A DNA stretch of 64,000 bases from Desulfopila sp. IMCC35006. GTDB lineage: Bacteria > Desulfobacterota > Desulfobulbia > Desulfobulbales > Desulfocapsaceae. The stretch's first letter is position 1; every line of letters begins with the position of its first letter. Both the position numbers and the translations under genes were made by a program. Shown here one piece after another: positions 54,796-63,124 of the stretch. The stretch is taken from contig NZ_SWCM01000003.1 in NCBI RefSeq assembly GCF_005116645.1, positions 186,001 through 250,000 of the forward strand, in the 5' to 3' direction. The notes beneath the pieces were generated by a model. That model was not told the origin of the DNA. It did no database searches and saw only the letters and a list, made by a program, of their open reading frames with translations.

Positions 54796-55716
54796 GGATC
54801 TCCCTGGAAATCAATGGAGTGGGGATACAAAAAGCGACAAAAAGACGAGATCAGTACAGCATCATTACGTATATCCTAACTCAGGTCAAGGCCAAAGAAG
54901 CCCTGCCGACCTGAGCCAAGCAGGGAAAATATAGTCTTTGTTACAGATACTGTCTTTGCGTTAGCGCAAGGACAGTGCTTTTTAGAAAAAAAATCATGAT
55001 GATCACTCAACCTCAACTACATAGAGCTATGGGAATACCCGTCAAAGGGTTATCTCATATCCCACGGAACTCTCTTTGGCACCCAATCCCATGACCTCAA
55101 CATCCTGACACATTGCCGAGGAGGAGTCGGCCGACCTGTCTGCCAGGTTTATGCGAACAATCCGAAAACGGAGCGCCAATGCCCTGCGCAGAGATGTTTG
55201 GAAAATACCGGCTCTGCTTTTACTTACCGGTAAACGACACGTCTACCCGACAGTGGCCGCTTACATGAAATAGCTGTCTTGCACTGAAAATCGGAATAAT
55301 TTTATGATACACCGTGGTGTTATTGCTTTTTCGCAGCAAATTATTTATGCTCCGACAGTATGTTTCGTTCTGTCTCGTTTTTTATTTTCGAAAAGGAAGG
55401 TCAGACCTCTCCTTCAATATCTATTTGTTGTAATCCTGTGACGGTAACCCGTTTTGACGATTGCTCGTTCGGCACTCAGCCTTTCCGGCATCGCCCAGGG
55501 CTTTATAACAACAGTCACTTGTTGTCAGGCAACACAGCTCTACCAGAATTTGGATAAGAAAACAATCTGTCTCCAGGTAATTACCCACCCTCAAGCGGGT
55601 AAGGATCCGAATCTTTCATTTCAGACCCGCCCTCAGGAGGACGATAACGATAAACTGTCTGATGTCCGATAGGCTGAAGTATCTGAGTAATATCAACAAA
55701 ACATTGGAGGAAAAAC
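54796..55716. other. 920-base divergent region between the two cytochrome units
   Basis: No gene of known type is supported. On the minus strand a stretch ending near 55044 reads as a 66-codon open frame without a clear start (last residues GLGAKESSVGYEITL), possibly a gene remnant. Plus-strand frames of 65-72 codons (55360-55672) have no family or good start. One strong hairpin lies at 54949-54976. The region probably contains promoters and sites for the Crp/Fnr regulator, but no clear TTGTGA-N6-TCACAA or FNR box was found. Confidence 0.45.
54949..54976 (+). terminator. Hairpin with T-run, no upstream gene
   Basis: ACTGTCTTTGCG and CGCAAGGACAGT (loop TTAG) pair with one G-T wobble and are followed by GCTTTTTAG. 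It looks like a plus-strand terminator, but no plus-strand gene lies before it, so it may end a small RNA or antisense transcript. Confidence 0.45.
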
Positions 55717-57054
55717 ATGAAACAATCTCGTGTACTGGCACTTCTTTTCGTCTGGGCTCTGCTTACCGCGGCTGGCGCCGGAGGTGCCCTGGCTGCTGAT
55801 GCGCCTGACTGCGCCACCTGCCATCAGAAGAAAAATCCAGGCCTGTATCTGCAATGGAAAAACTCAGCCCACGGCGCAAATGACATCGGCTGCATTGATT
55901 GTCATCAGGCAGACAAGACGGATGTCGATGCCTTTGAACATAACGGGGCAATCATCGCCACTCTGGTCACGCCAAAGGATTGTGGTAAATGCCATGAACA
56001 GCAAGAGCAGGAAACCTCTAATTCCTACCATGCTCATGCTGGTGAGATCCTTAGTTCCAATGATGCCTATTTGGCCCATGCGGCAGGCGGGACGCCGATT
56101 GCCATCGTCGGCTGTGAGTCATGCCACGGCGGTAAAGTGGTGATTGACGCAAAAGCTCCGAATAAGCTTTCTCCATTAACCTGGCCAAACAGTGGGATTG
56201 GACGCATTAATCCGGATGGGTCCAAGGGTGCATGTAATGCCTGCCACTCCCGGCACTCATTTTCTAAAGCTCAGGCGCGCCAACCAGAGAACTGCGGCAA
56301 GTGCCACCTCGGGCCCGACCACCCGCAGAAAGAGATTTTTGAGGAATCCAAACACGGCGTCGCCTACTCAGGCAACAAAGAAAAAATTCATCTTGATAAG
56401 GATGAATGGGTTGTCGGTAAAGACTATTACGAAGCCCCGACCTGTGCTACCTGCCATATGTCTGCCACTGCCAATCAGCCGGTCAGTCACGATGTCGGTA
56501 ATCGTATTTCCTGGACCCTGCGCCCGCCGGTCTCCAAATATAAAGACAATGCCCTTACAAAAAGGCTGGCCATGAAGGATGTCTGTCTGAATTGCCACCA
56601 GCAGGCCTTTGTCGACGGCCATTATTACCAATATGACGCCCTGGTAAAACTCTATAATGACAAGTTCGGTAAACCTGCGACTGCCATCATGAAGATGGTC
56701 GAGGATAAAAAACTGCTGCAAAGTAAAGCAGCTTTCTCAAATGATATCGAATGGGAATATTGGGAGCTCTGGCATCACGAAGGACGAAGGGCACGGATGG
56801 GCGCCGCGATGATGGGACCGGATTATGCCTGGTGGCACGGCATCTATGACGTTGCCCATAATTTCTATTTTAAGTTCATCCCCGGAGTACGACATTATAA
56901 TGACCCCGAGATCAATGCTTATATCGATAAACTCTTTGCAACCGATCCGATGCATAAATGGCTCAGCGCAAATACCGCTGATATCAAAAAAGCAATTAAG
57001 AGTGGAGAATTCCAAAAAATTTATGCAGATCTCTTTAAACAGGACATAAAATGA
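55717..57054 (+). CDS. Second octaheme cytochrome c, HAO family
   Basis: A 445-residue exported octaheme cytochrome, signal peptide 1-27 (ending ALAAD). CxxCH at 32, 59, 89, 133, 173, 193, 243 and 290. It is related to the protein at 52958 (shared RQPENCGKCHLGPDHP-like block, HEGRRARMGAAMMGPDYAWWHGIYD near the end) but clearly diverged and longer at the C terminus. It has no adjacent NapC-type gene and stands alone with its own terminator. Probably paralogous, perhaps with a different redox partner or substrate. GGAGG precedes the start. Confidence 0.93.
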   Translation: MKQSRVLALLFVWALLTAAGAGGALAADAPDCATCHQKKNPGLYLQWKNSAHGANDIGCIDCHQADKTDVDAFEHNGAIIATLVTPKDCGKCHEQQEQETSNSYHAHAGEILSSNDAYLAHAAGGTPIAIVGCESCHGGKVVIDAKAPNKLSPLTWPNSGIGRINPDGSKGACNACHSRHSFSKAQARQPENCGKCHLGPDHPQKEIFEESKHGVAYSGNKEKIHLDKDEWVVGKDYYEAPTCATCHMSATANQPVSHDVGNRISWTLRPPVSKYKDNALTKRLAMKDVCLNCHQQAFVDGHYYQYDALVKLYNDKFGKPATAIMKMVEDKKLLQSKAAFSNDIEWEYWELWHHEGRRARMGAAMMGPDYAWWHGIYDVAHNFYFKFIPGVRHYNDPEINAYIDKLFATDPMHKWLSANTADIKKAIKSGEFQKIYADLFKQDIK

Positions 57055-57107
57055 TGTCGACATCGAATTGAGAGAGCTGCACCGCAAAAGCAGTACTCAT
57101 CGGCAGT

Positions 57108-57143
57108 GGGGCAAAACCGGCGGACGGTTTTGCCCCTTTTTTT
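57108..57143 (+). terminator. Intrinsic terminator of the second HAO gene
   Basis: A perfect 12-bp stem GGGGCAAAACCG / CGGTTTTGCCCC followed directly by TTTTTTTAT. Confidence 0.95.
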
Positions 57144-57187
57144 ATCGCAGAGTAAAGAAAAGATACACAGCAAGAGGGGCCTGCTGC

Positions 57188-57886
57188 TCAGCCAATTTCG
57201 GCCAATTGCACCAGAGCTTGCGGCTTTACAATAACAATCCGCTCACGCCTTGATTGAATCCAGCCCTTTTTCTCCCAGACACTGAGCGTACGGCTGACGG
57301 TATATATCGTAGTCCCCGAATAGTCGGCAATATCCTGTCGGCTCAATGAGATCTCGAGGCGTATCCCTTCAGCTGTCTTCAACCCAAAAGATCGCATGAG
57401 CCGAAGCAGGGACCGCGCGATACGCTGCTCTACCTGCTCGGTGCAGAGTTCCAGGTAACGATGCTGCATCTCGTCAATGCGCTCGGTGACGACGCCCAGC
57501 AGATTAATGGCAATATCCGGATATTGACGCATCAATTCGAGCATAGTCGTTTTATCCCAGCTGCTGGCAGTGATTTCGTCGATGGATTCGGCCGTAACGG
57601 GATACGTGCCTGCCTTGAAAACGGCCATTGCCGCAGTCAATTCCCCGGCCAGGATATAGCGGAGAATTATCTCTTTGCCCTGCTCATTGAATTTGGTGAG
57701 CTTCAGCCGCCCAGAATGAACCAGAAAACACCGTTCAGCCGGATCGCCTTGAGTAAAAAGCATACTCTTAGCTGGGAGTATTACGCTCTTTGCTTTTTCC
57801 AGGACATCTGCCACCTGTGCGCAGGTGAGTCCTTTAAAGATCTCTGACTCCTGCAGGCTCTCTACTCCTGTTACATTGCTGACCAT
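57188..57886 (-). CDS. Crp/Fnr-family transcriptional regulator
   Basis: A 232-residue regulator with an N-terminal cyclic-nucleotide-like domain (about 20-130; FLVHSGRLKLTKFNEQGKE) and a C-terminal winged helix (LSRQDIADYSGTTIYTVSRTLSVWEKKGWI). It lacks the FNR cysteine cluster, so it is not an oxygen sensor of that type. Regulators near HAO or hcp genes in this group respond to nitrite or NO (HcpR-like), which is a plausible guess. ATG 57886 chosen; a TTG 13 codons upstream lacks support. Convergent with the second HAO gene. Confidence 0.85.
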   Translation of the reverse strand: MVSNVTGVESLQESEIFKGLTCAQVADVLEKAKSVILPAKSMLFTQGDPAERCFLVHSGRLKLTKFNEQGKEIILRYILAGELTAAMAVFKAGTYPVTAESIDEITASSWDKTTMLELMRQYPDIAINLLGVVTERIDEMQHRYLELCTEQVEQRIARSLLRLMRSFGLKTAEGIRLEISLSRQDIADYSGTTIYTVSRTLSVWEKKGWIQSRRERIVIVKPQALVQLAEIG

Positions 57887-57932
57887 TGGTTCTTTAATAC
57901 GTTTGAAATTCTTTCTGCTTTTCAAGACAGAA

Positions 57933-57976
57933 TTTCGAAAAAGTACTTATCCCGCAACGTTTGTGGGCAGGATAAG
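57933..57976 (+). repeat. Degenerate family B repeat / hairpin
   Basis: CGAAAAAGTACTTATCCCGC followed by a GGCAGGATAA arm resembles the GC-rich half of the 86-bp unit (CGTGAAGGAACTTACCCCGC). It lies just downstream of the minus-strand LTA-synthase-like gene. Confidence 0.5.
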
Positions 57977-58012
57977 CTGTTTGCATAGAGGAATACAGGG
58001 CACAAACCATAC

Positions 58013-60130
58013 TCAACCTTTTTCGCGGTCGATAGTCACGGCGAATTTCTGCAATTGAATCGAGGAATTGAGGCCTTCGCCGACCAGATGAAAGGAAAAA
58101 GCCTGTCTGGCTTTCTGATTTTGAAAATCAAACTGGATATGACCTTCTTCCCCTGCATGCAGCAGCGGAAACTGGGGATGCTTGATATCCCCCGCCTCTT
58201 TCTCAAACTGACGGAGGGTCAGTTTCATCTGAATCCCTTCCGGTGGTGCTGTCAAAGCTTTCAGCTTAATATCTACGTGAATTTTTGATTTGGCAGGAAA
58301 ATCAAGATACTGAGCCCCTGTCAGGTTATCCGTCCACTCACTTTTTATCTTTTCCGGCAGTTGCCTGATCTCACCACTGGCAAACTGGAGCACCTGTTTT
58401 TGTTGCTGCCCAGCAAGTTTATGGTCCAGAACCGTCGCCAGACCGAAAAGGCGGCCGGCTCGGTTTTCGGTATCCTGTTCATACGCTTCAGGTCGGGGGC
58501 CGATGATCTTCTGGTTTTTTATTTTTCGGCAGGTGTCGTCTCTACCGCACTCGTACAGGAAATTATCTGCCGTCTGCCAGCGCAACTTGCTGCTGGTATA
58601 GGAAACCATGTCCCGCGCACTGTTATAATCGCGAAATATGCTCCTGCCGATAATAGACGGCGGCATTGGCAGATTGAAATAGTCGAGCACCGAGGCTTCA
58701 ATATCCACCAGCCCGTAAGTACCTTTCTTGATTCGCGGCAAAAGCTCATGCTCCGGCGTCAGAACGATGCCGAGCCCCCAGCTGCTGTACCAGTCGGCAC
58801 CATCGGCCCCGTGGGATTCATCGGAGGTAATAATCACCAGGGTGTCCTCGAGGACACCATCCCGCCGCAGTCCGTCGACAAAGGTGGCAACAGACTCATC
58901 AAGAAGAGCCATCGTTGCATTGAGTCGTGAACCGTATTTCTTGGCCTGCTCGTCCGTTGCGGAAAATGGCTGGTGGGTTGCGACCGTCAAAAGCGACAGA
59001 AACCACGGTTTGTTCGCCGCCTGCAGCTCGCCAATATATTTTTTTGCCCCTTTAAAAAAATCCCCATCCGTTGTTCCCCAGATAAAATCGGTTTCAGTCC
59101 TTTCGGTAAACCACTCAACACCATGGACATGTTGAAACCCCATGGTCGGCATGGCTCTTTCCTTGTTCATGAACTGCAGACCAGCCCCCTGCAGATAATG
59201 ACTCTGCCATCCCTGTCGCTCCAGTTGCGCTGGCAGGCATTCGGCGGCTCGGTCCGGATTATTCTGCAACTCCATGGCCTTGGGCATTTCATAGGAAAAC
59301 TTACTGAAATCACCGCAATGTATGGCATACAGCCCACGAATCGTCTGATGGCTGTGATCGACAAAATCCGGCACCAGCATGCCGTCCAAGGTGCTCTTGG
59401 AAAGTTTGTCCATCTGGAATGGTATATCCTCCACATGCATTTCCCGGCGAATTTCGGGAAAAGCGATGCCGGGGACACCTTCGAGGATAACGATAAGCAC
59501 ATTTTTGGCCCGGCCCTTCGCCAGTAATCTTTTCCCGTCCAGATCAACTGTTTTCAGGCTTGACGGCAGATCGGCAACACTGAGCCCTTTTACCTCGGCA
59601 GAAAAAAGTTTCGCGGATGCGTCGGTAATAAACCAATGCAGTGGATTGTAACGGGCGGCGACGCTCTGGTTGCCCAGTGCCCTGCTGACGGGGTAATGCA
59701 GACCAAGCAGCAAAAGACCAGCGAGCAGACAGCTCGTTGTCTTTCCCCAGCCGGGACGCCGGGGCGGGACCAGGATTGCTGTGGCTGTCAACAACACAAA
59801 GATCAAGGTAAAACCAGGATTGGCAAGGTGCATGCCCGCAGTCGTATTTTTAACAAACGTCGGATCGACCAGATACTGCAGATCCTGCCAGGAAGGCAAG
59901 CGCTTCATCGCCGCCATCAACTCCTGCGACATGATCTGGGTAAGCGCCCAGAATACCAACAGAAATGCCTTTACCCAGCGAGGGCTGCGCCATACTACCC
60001 CGTAGAGGATGAGCCCAAGACCCAGATCCGACAGAAGTCCGGCGGGTTGAGTAATGGAATTGGTCAATATTCGCCAGCAAGCCGGGAAGAAGCAGGGGAC
60101 AGCAAGAAAAAGAGACAATATTATGGACAT
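58013..60130 (-). CDS. LTA-synthase/sulfatase-family membrane protein
   Basis: A 705-residue protein. Several N-terminal membrane helices (about 1-155) precede a periplasmic alkaline-phosphatase-fold domain: NVLIVILEGVPG, HSHQTIRGLYAI (a threonine in the nucleophile region), LLTVATHQPF and VIITSDESHG. The C-terminal beta-rich region of about 150 residues may bind a substrate. In Gram-negatives relatives transfer phosphoglycerol or phosphoethanolamine to glycans or lipid A. The proximity to a glycerol-3-phosphate importer fits phosphoglycerol chemistry, but the reaction is unproven. Confidence 0.8.
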   Translation of the reverse strand: MSIILSLFLAVPCFFPACWRILTNSITQPAGLLSDLGLGLILYGVVWRSPRWVKAFLLVFWALTQIMSQELMAAMKRLPSWQDLQYLVDPTFVKNTTAGMHLANPGFTLIFVLLTATAILVPPRRPGWGKTTSCLLAGLLLLGLHYPVSRALGNQSVAARYNPLHWFITDASAKLFSAEVKGLSVADLPSSLKTVDLDGKRLLAKGRAKNVLIVILEGVPGIAFPEIRREMHVEDIPFQMDKLSKSTLDGMLVPDFVDHSHQTIRGLYAIHCGDFSKFSYEMPKAMELQNNPDRAAECLPAQLERQGWQSHYLQGAGLQFMNKERAMPTMGFQHVHGVEWFTERTETDFIWGTTDGDFFKGAKKYIGELQAANKPWFLSLLTVATHQPFSATDEQAKKYGSRLNATMALLDESVATFVDGLRRDGVLEDTLVIITSDESHGADGADWYSSWGLGIVLTPEHELLPRIKKGTYGLVDIEASVLDYFNLPMPPSIIGRSIFRDYNSARDMVSYTSSKLRWQTADNFLYECGRDDTCRKIKNQKIIGPRPEAYEQDTENRAGRLFGLATVLDHKLAGQQQKQVLQFASGEIRQLPEKIKSEWTDNLTGAQYLDFPAKSKIHVDIKLKALTAPPEGIQMKLTLRQFEKEAGDIKHPQFPLLHAGEEGHIQFDFQNQKARQAFSFHLVGEGLNSSIQLQKFAVTIDREKG

Positions 60131-60278
60131 GAAGGGGAATGCTCCAAAAGGAAAAAAAGGGATGTGGAAAACTGTGGATTATACCATATCACCTGCCTCT
60201 TGCCATCCGCCAAAATGTCGCTACCGGTAGTTTTTGCATGGATCTGCATGGTCGTCGATTTTTCCTAACCGGTACATT

Positions 60279-61385
60279 TCACGTTCCCTGGTAAATAACC
60301 TGAGAAGATTTTGCATCAAACAGATGCAGCTGCTCAAGGTTAAAGGCGATGTTGACTTTTGCACCGGCTTTGACAATTCTGCGCCCTTCACAGCGAGCCA
60401 CAAATGTCTCGCCGTGTACCTCGACGTGCAGATGGTTTTCATTGCCGAGCGGTTCTACGACTTTAACAACTGCTGGATAAATCCATTCTGCAGGAAAAGA
60501 GCTTTCTTCATCGACAAGGGTTATCTCTTCTGTTCGGATTCCCATAACAACATCCAGTGCATGATCAAGACTGGCATCCTGCCTTGGCGGCACCGGCACA
60601 CGCAGACCTCCCGGAAATACCAGCCAGACCCGCCCGTCATCCAGGGCAATCTCACAACGCAGAAGATTCATGGGTGGAGTACCGATAAAACCCGCAACAA
60701 ATACATTGGCTGGTCTCAAAAACAGCTCCAGCGGCGTCCCCACCTGCTCAATATACCCATCCTTGAGGACGACGATCCGGTCGGCCAGAGTCATTGCTTC
60801 AACCTGATCATGGGTGACATAAACCATTGTTGAATTGACTCTCTGGTGGAGCATTTTAATTTCCGCACGCATCTGGATACGCAGCTTGGCATCGAGATTT
60901 GACAACGGTTCATCAAAGAGAAAAACTGAAGGTTTTCTCACCATGGCCCGGCCCATGGCTACACGCTGGCGCTGTCCGCCGGAAAGCTCGTGGGGTTTTC
61001 TCTGGAGGAGATTTTCCAGGCCAAGTATTTGCGCCACACTCTGCACCCTTTGCTGAATCTCGGACTTGGGAGTTTTTCTCTGTTTCAGACCAAAAGCCAT
61101 ATTTTCGTACACATTCATGTGTGGATAAAGGGCGTAGTTCTGAAAAACCATGGCCAGACCACGGTCTTTTGGTGCGACATTGTTTATAACTTTATCGTCT
61201 ATGGAAATGGTGCCTTCAGAAATTTCCTCAAGCCCGGCAATCATCCGAAGAAGCGTCGATTTTCCACAGCCGGACGGACCGACCAGCACAAGAAATTCTT
61301 TGTCGACAACACTAAGATTAATGCCATGGACGACTTCTACCTTACCATATCGTTTTATTACATTATTAAATCGTAGTTCCGTCAT
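60279..61385 (-). CDS. ugpC: ABC transporter ATPase, UgpC/MsmK type
   Basis: A 368-residue ATPase of the carbohydrate-uptake CUT1 type. Walker A GPSGCGKST (36-44), LSGGQ (134-138), Walker B FLFDEP (155-160), H-loop VTHDQVEAM, and a C-terminal TOBE domain (EEITLVDEE onward). It likely energises the UgpB/UgpA system encoded divergently at 61.7 kb onwards. Such ATPases can serve several transporters. A GTG four codons upstream of ATG 61385 is also possible. Confidence 0.9.
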   Translation of the reverse strand: MTELRFNNVIKRYGKVEVVHGINLSVVDKEFLVLVGPSGCGKSTLLRMIAGLEEISEGTISIDDKVINNVAPKDRGLAMVFQNYALYPHMNVYENMAFGLKQRKTPKSEIQQRVQSVAQILGLENLLQRKPHELSGGQRQRVAMGRAMVRKPSVFLFDEPLSNLDAKLRIQMRAEIKMLHQRVNSTMVYVTHDQVEAMTLADRIVVLKDGYIEQVGTPLELFLRPANVFVAGFIGTPPMNLLRCEIALDDGRVWLVFPGGLRVPVPPRQDASLDHALDVVMGIRTEEITLVDEESSFPAEWIYPAVVKVVEPLGNENHLHVEVHGETFVARCEGRRIVKAGAKVNIAFNLEQLHLFDAKSSQVIYQGT

Positions 61386-61735
61386 GTCTGCAGTCACCGC
61401 CGTTGTGGTAAATCTTTAAATGGACCCGCTGGTTTTTTCGCCCATGTAAAAAACATTAATTAAGGGCTGAACACAACACTTTTTTGGAATCTTACTCAGG
61501 AAAGTCAGCAATTAAAGAAAGGCAAACGGAATATAAATTTAACTTTAATAACATCAAGATACAGCCAGGACGCGGCTCTTGACCTTTTCCCGTTCACCGG
61601 GGCCAATAACAAAATTTTACCTTGACTCTCAATCCATTACCTACTATTTCCAGTGAGGGAAAAATTTTTACAGATTGTGCTGGGATACCCTGTCCGCAGG
61701 GTGGAATTTCAAATTACTACTCAGGAGGAGATACC
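61386..61735. promoter_or_regulatory. Divergent promoter region between ugpC and ugpB
   Basis: A region of 350 bases with promoters for the divergently transcribed ugp genes. It includes AGGAGGAG ahead of ugpB. No clear Pho box or palindrome was identified. Confidence 0.5.
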
Positions 61736-63064
61736 ATGAAATTGAACCGATTGGCCGTAATTGCTGTGGTAGGATTGTGCCTTTCCTTTCCCGCAGCGGT
61801 ATGGGCAAAGCCTGTCACCATCAATTGGTGGCATGCTATGCGGAGCGCCAGAGGTAAAGTTGTTGACACGATGATTCAAAAATTTAATGAGTCACAGTCT
61901 GAATACGTCGTGGTGGGCACCAATAAAGGCGATTACGACGAAGTCATGAATGCCGGAGTCGCCGCGTTCAGGGCCAAGAAACAGCCACATATCCTCCAGG
62001 TATTTGAGGTCGGCACCCAGACCATGATGCAATCGGGGGCAATTTACCCGGTATATAAACTTATGGCCGATGCCGGATATAAGATTGACTGGTCGAATTA
62101 CCTGCAGGCCGTTCTCTCCTATTATATGGACGCGGATGGCAATTTGATGTCCATGCCTTTCAATTCTTCCACGCCGATCATGTATTACAATGTATCCATG
62201 TTCGAAAAAGCCGGCATTCCACTGCTTTCCAAAACAGAACCCATCACCTGGGATCAGCTGGGAGAAATCACCAAAAAACTGGTGGACAGTGGTGTCGCTC
62301 CTGCCGGCATGGTAAGCGCCTGGCAGTCATGGATCCAGATTGAAAACTACAGTGCTATCCATAATATTCCTTTTGCCAGTAAAGACAATGGTTATGGCGG
62401 ACTTGACTGCGAATTGCTGATCAACAACCCCAAGGTTATCAGCCACATCGAAATGCTCAAGCAATGGGCTGCCGACAAACGGTTTATGTATGGCGGCCAG
62501 AAATATCAGGGGCCCAAATCTGAATTCATCGCCCAGAATGCCGCAATCTACATGGATTCCGTCAGCGGCATAGCCAAACTCAAAGAAGCCGTTAAAGATT
62601 TCAAATGGGACGCAGCTCCGCTGCCTGTTGAAGCATGGATGAAAAAGCCCCAGAACAGTATTATCGGCGGAGCCTCTCTCTGGGTATTGAATGGACACAG
62701 CAAGAAAGAGTACGAAGGTGTTGCGGCATTTTTGAAATTTCTTGCAGACAACGAAATGCAAATGTACTGGCATAAGGAAACAGGCTACTTCCCCATTACC
62801 TTAAATGCCTATGATGAATTAAAAAAAGAAGGATACTATAAAGAAAATCCACTGCAAACGGTTGGTATTGATCAGCTCAACAGAGCAATTCCGACAAAAA
62901 TCTCCCGGGGACTGCGTTTAGGGTACTTCGTACAAATCAGAAATATTATCAACGAAGAACTGGAACAAGTCTGGAACGGCACGAAAACACCAAAACAGGC
63001 TCTGGACAACGCCGCTGAAAGGAGTAACATTCAGTTGCAGACTTTTGCCAAGACCTACAAATAA
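61736..63064 (+). CDS. ugpB: Periplasmic sn-glycerol-3-phosphate-type binding protein (UgpB-like)
   Basis: A 442-residue solute-binding protein of family 1. Signal peptide 1-24 (ending VWA), then KPVTINWWHAMRSARG, the typical UgpB opening. HEMLKQWAADK and GGASLWVLNGHSKKEYEG appear further on. It captures sn-glycerol-3-phosphate or a glycerophosphodiester, with specificity inferred. A strong AGGAGGAG precedes ATG 61736. A hairpin follows it, then the permease. Confidence 0.88.
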   Translation: MKLNRLAVIAVVGLCLSFPAAVWAKPVTINWWHAMRSARGKVVDTMIQKFNESQSEYVVVGTNKGDYDEVMNAGVAAFRAKKQPHILQVFEVGTQTMMQSGAIYPVYKLMADAGYKIDWSNYLQAVLSYYMDADGNLMSMPFNSSTPIMYYNVSMFEKAGIPLLSKTEPITWDQLGEITKKLVDSGVAPAGMVSAWQSWIQIENYSAIHNIPFASKDNGYGGLDCELLINNPKVISHIEMLKQWAADKRFMYGGQKYQGPKSEFIAQNAAIYMDSVSGIAKLKEAVKDFKWDAAPLPVEAWMKKPQNSIIGGASLWVLNGHSKKEYEGVAAFLKFLADNEMQMYWHKETGYFPITLNAYDELKKEGYYKENPLQTVGIDQLNRAIPTKISRGLRLGYFVQIRNIINEELEQVWNGTKTPKQALDNAAERSNIQLQTFAKTYK

Positions 63065-63077
63065 TATTTTTCATCAA

Positions 63078-63111
63078 GCAAAAGCCCCTGCGCCAAAAAA
63101 GGGGCTTTTGC
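63078..63111 (+). terminator. Intercistronic hairpin between ugpB and ugpA
   Basis: GCAAAAGCCCC (63078-63088) and GGGGCTTTTGC (63101-63111) form a perfect 11-bp stem. It lies 14 bases after the ugpB stop and probably reduces read-through into the permease, as is usual for binding-protein operons. Confidence 0.8.
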
Positions 63112-63124
63112 CACGTGTCGGGAC

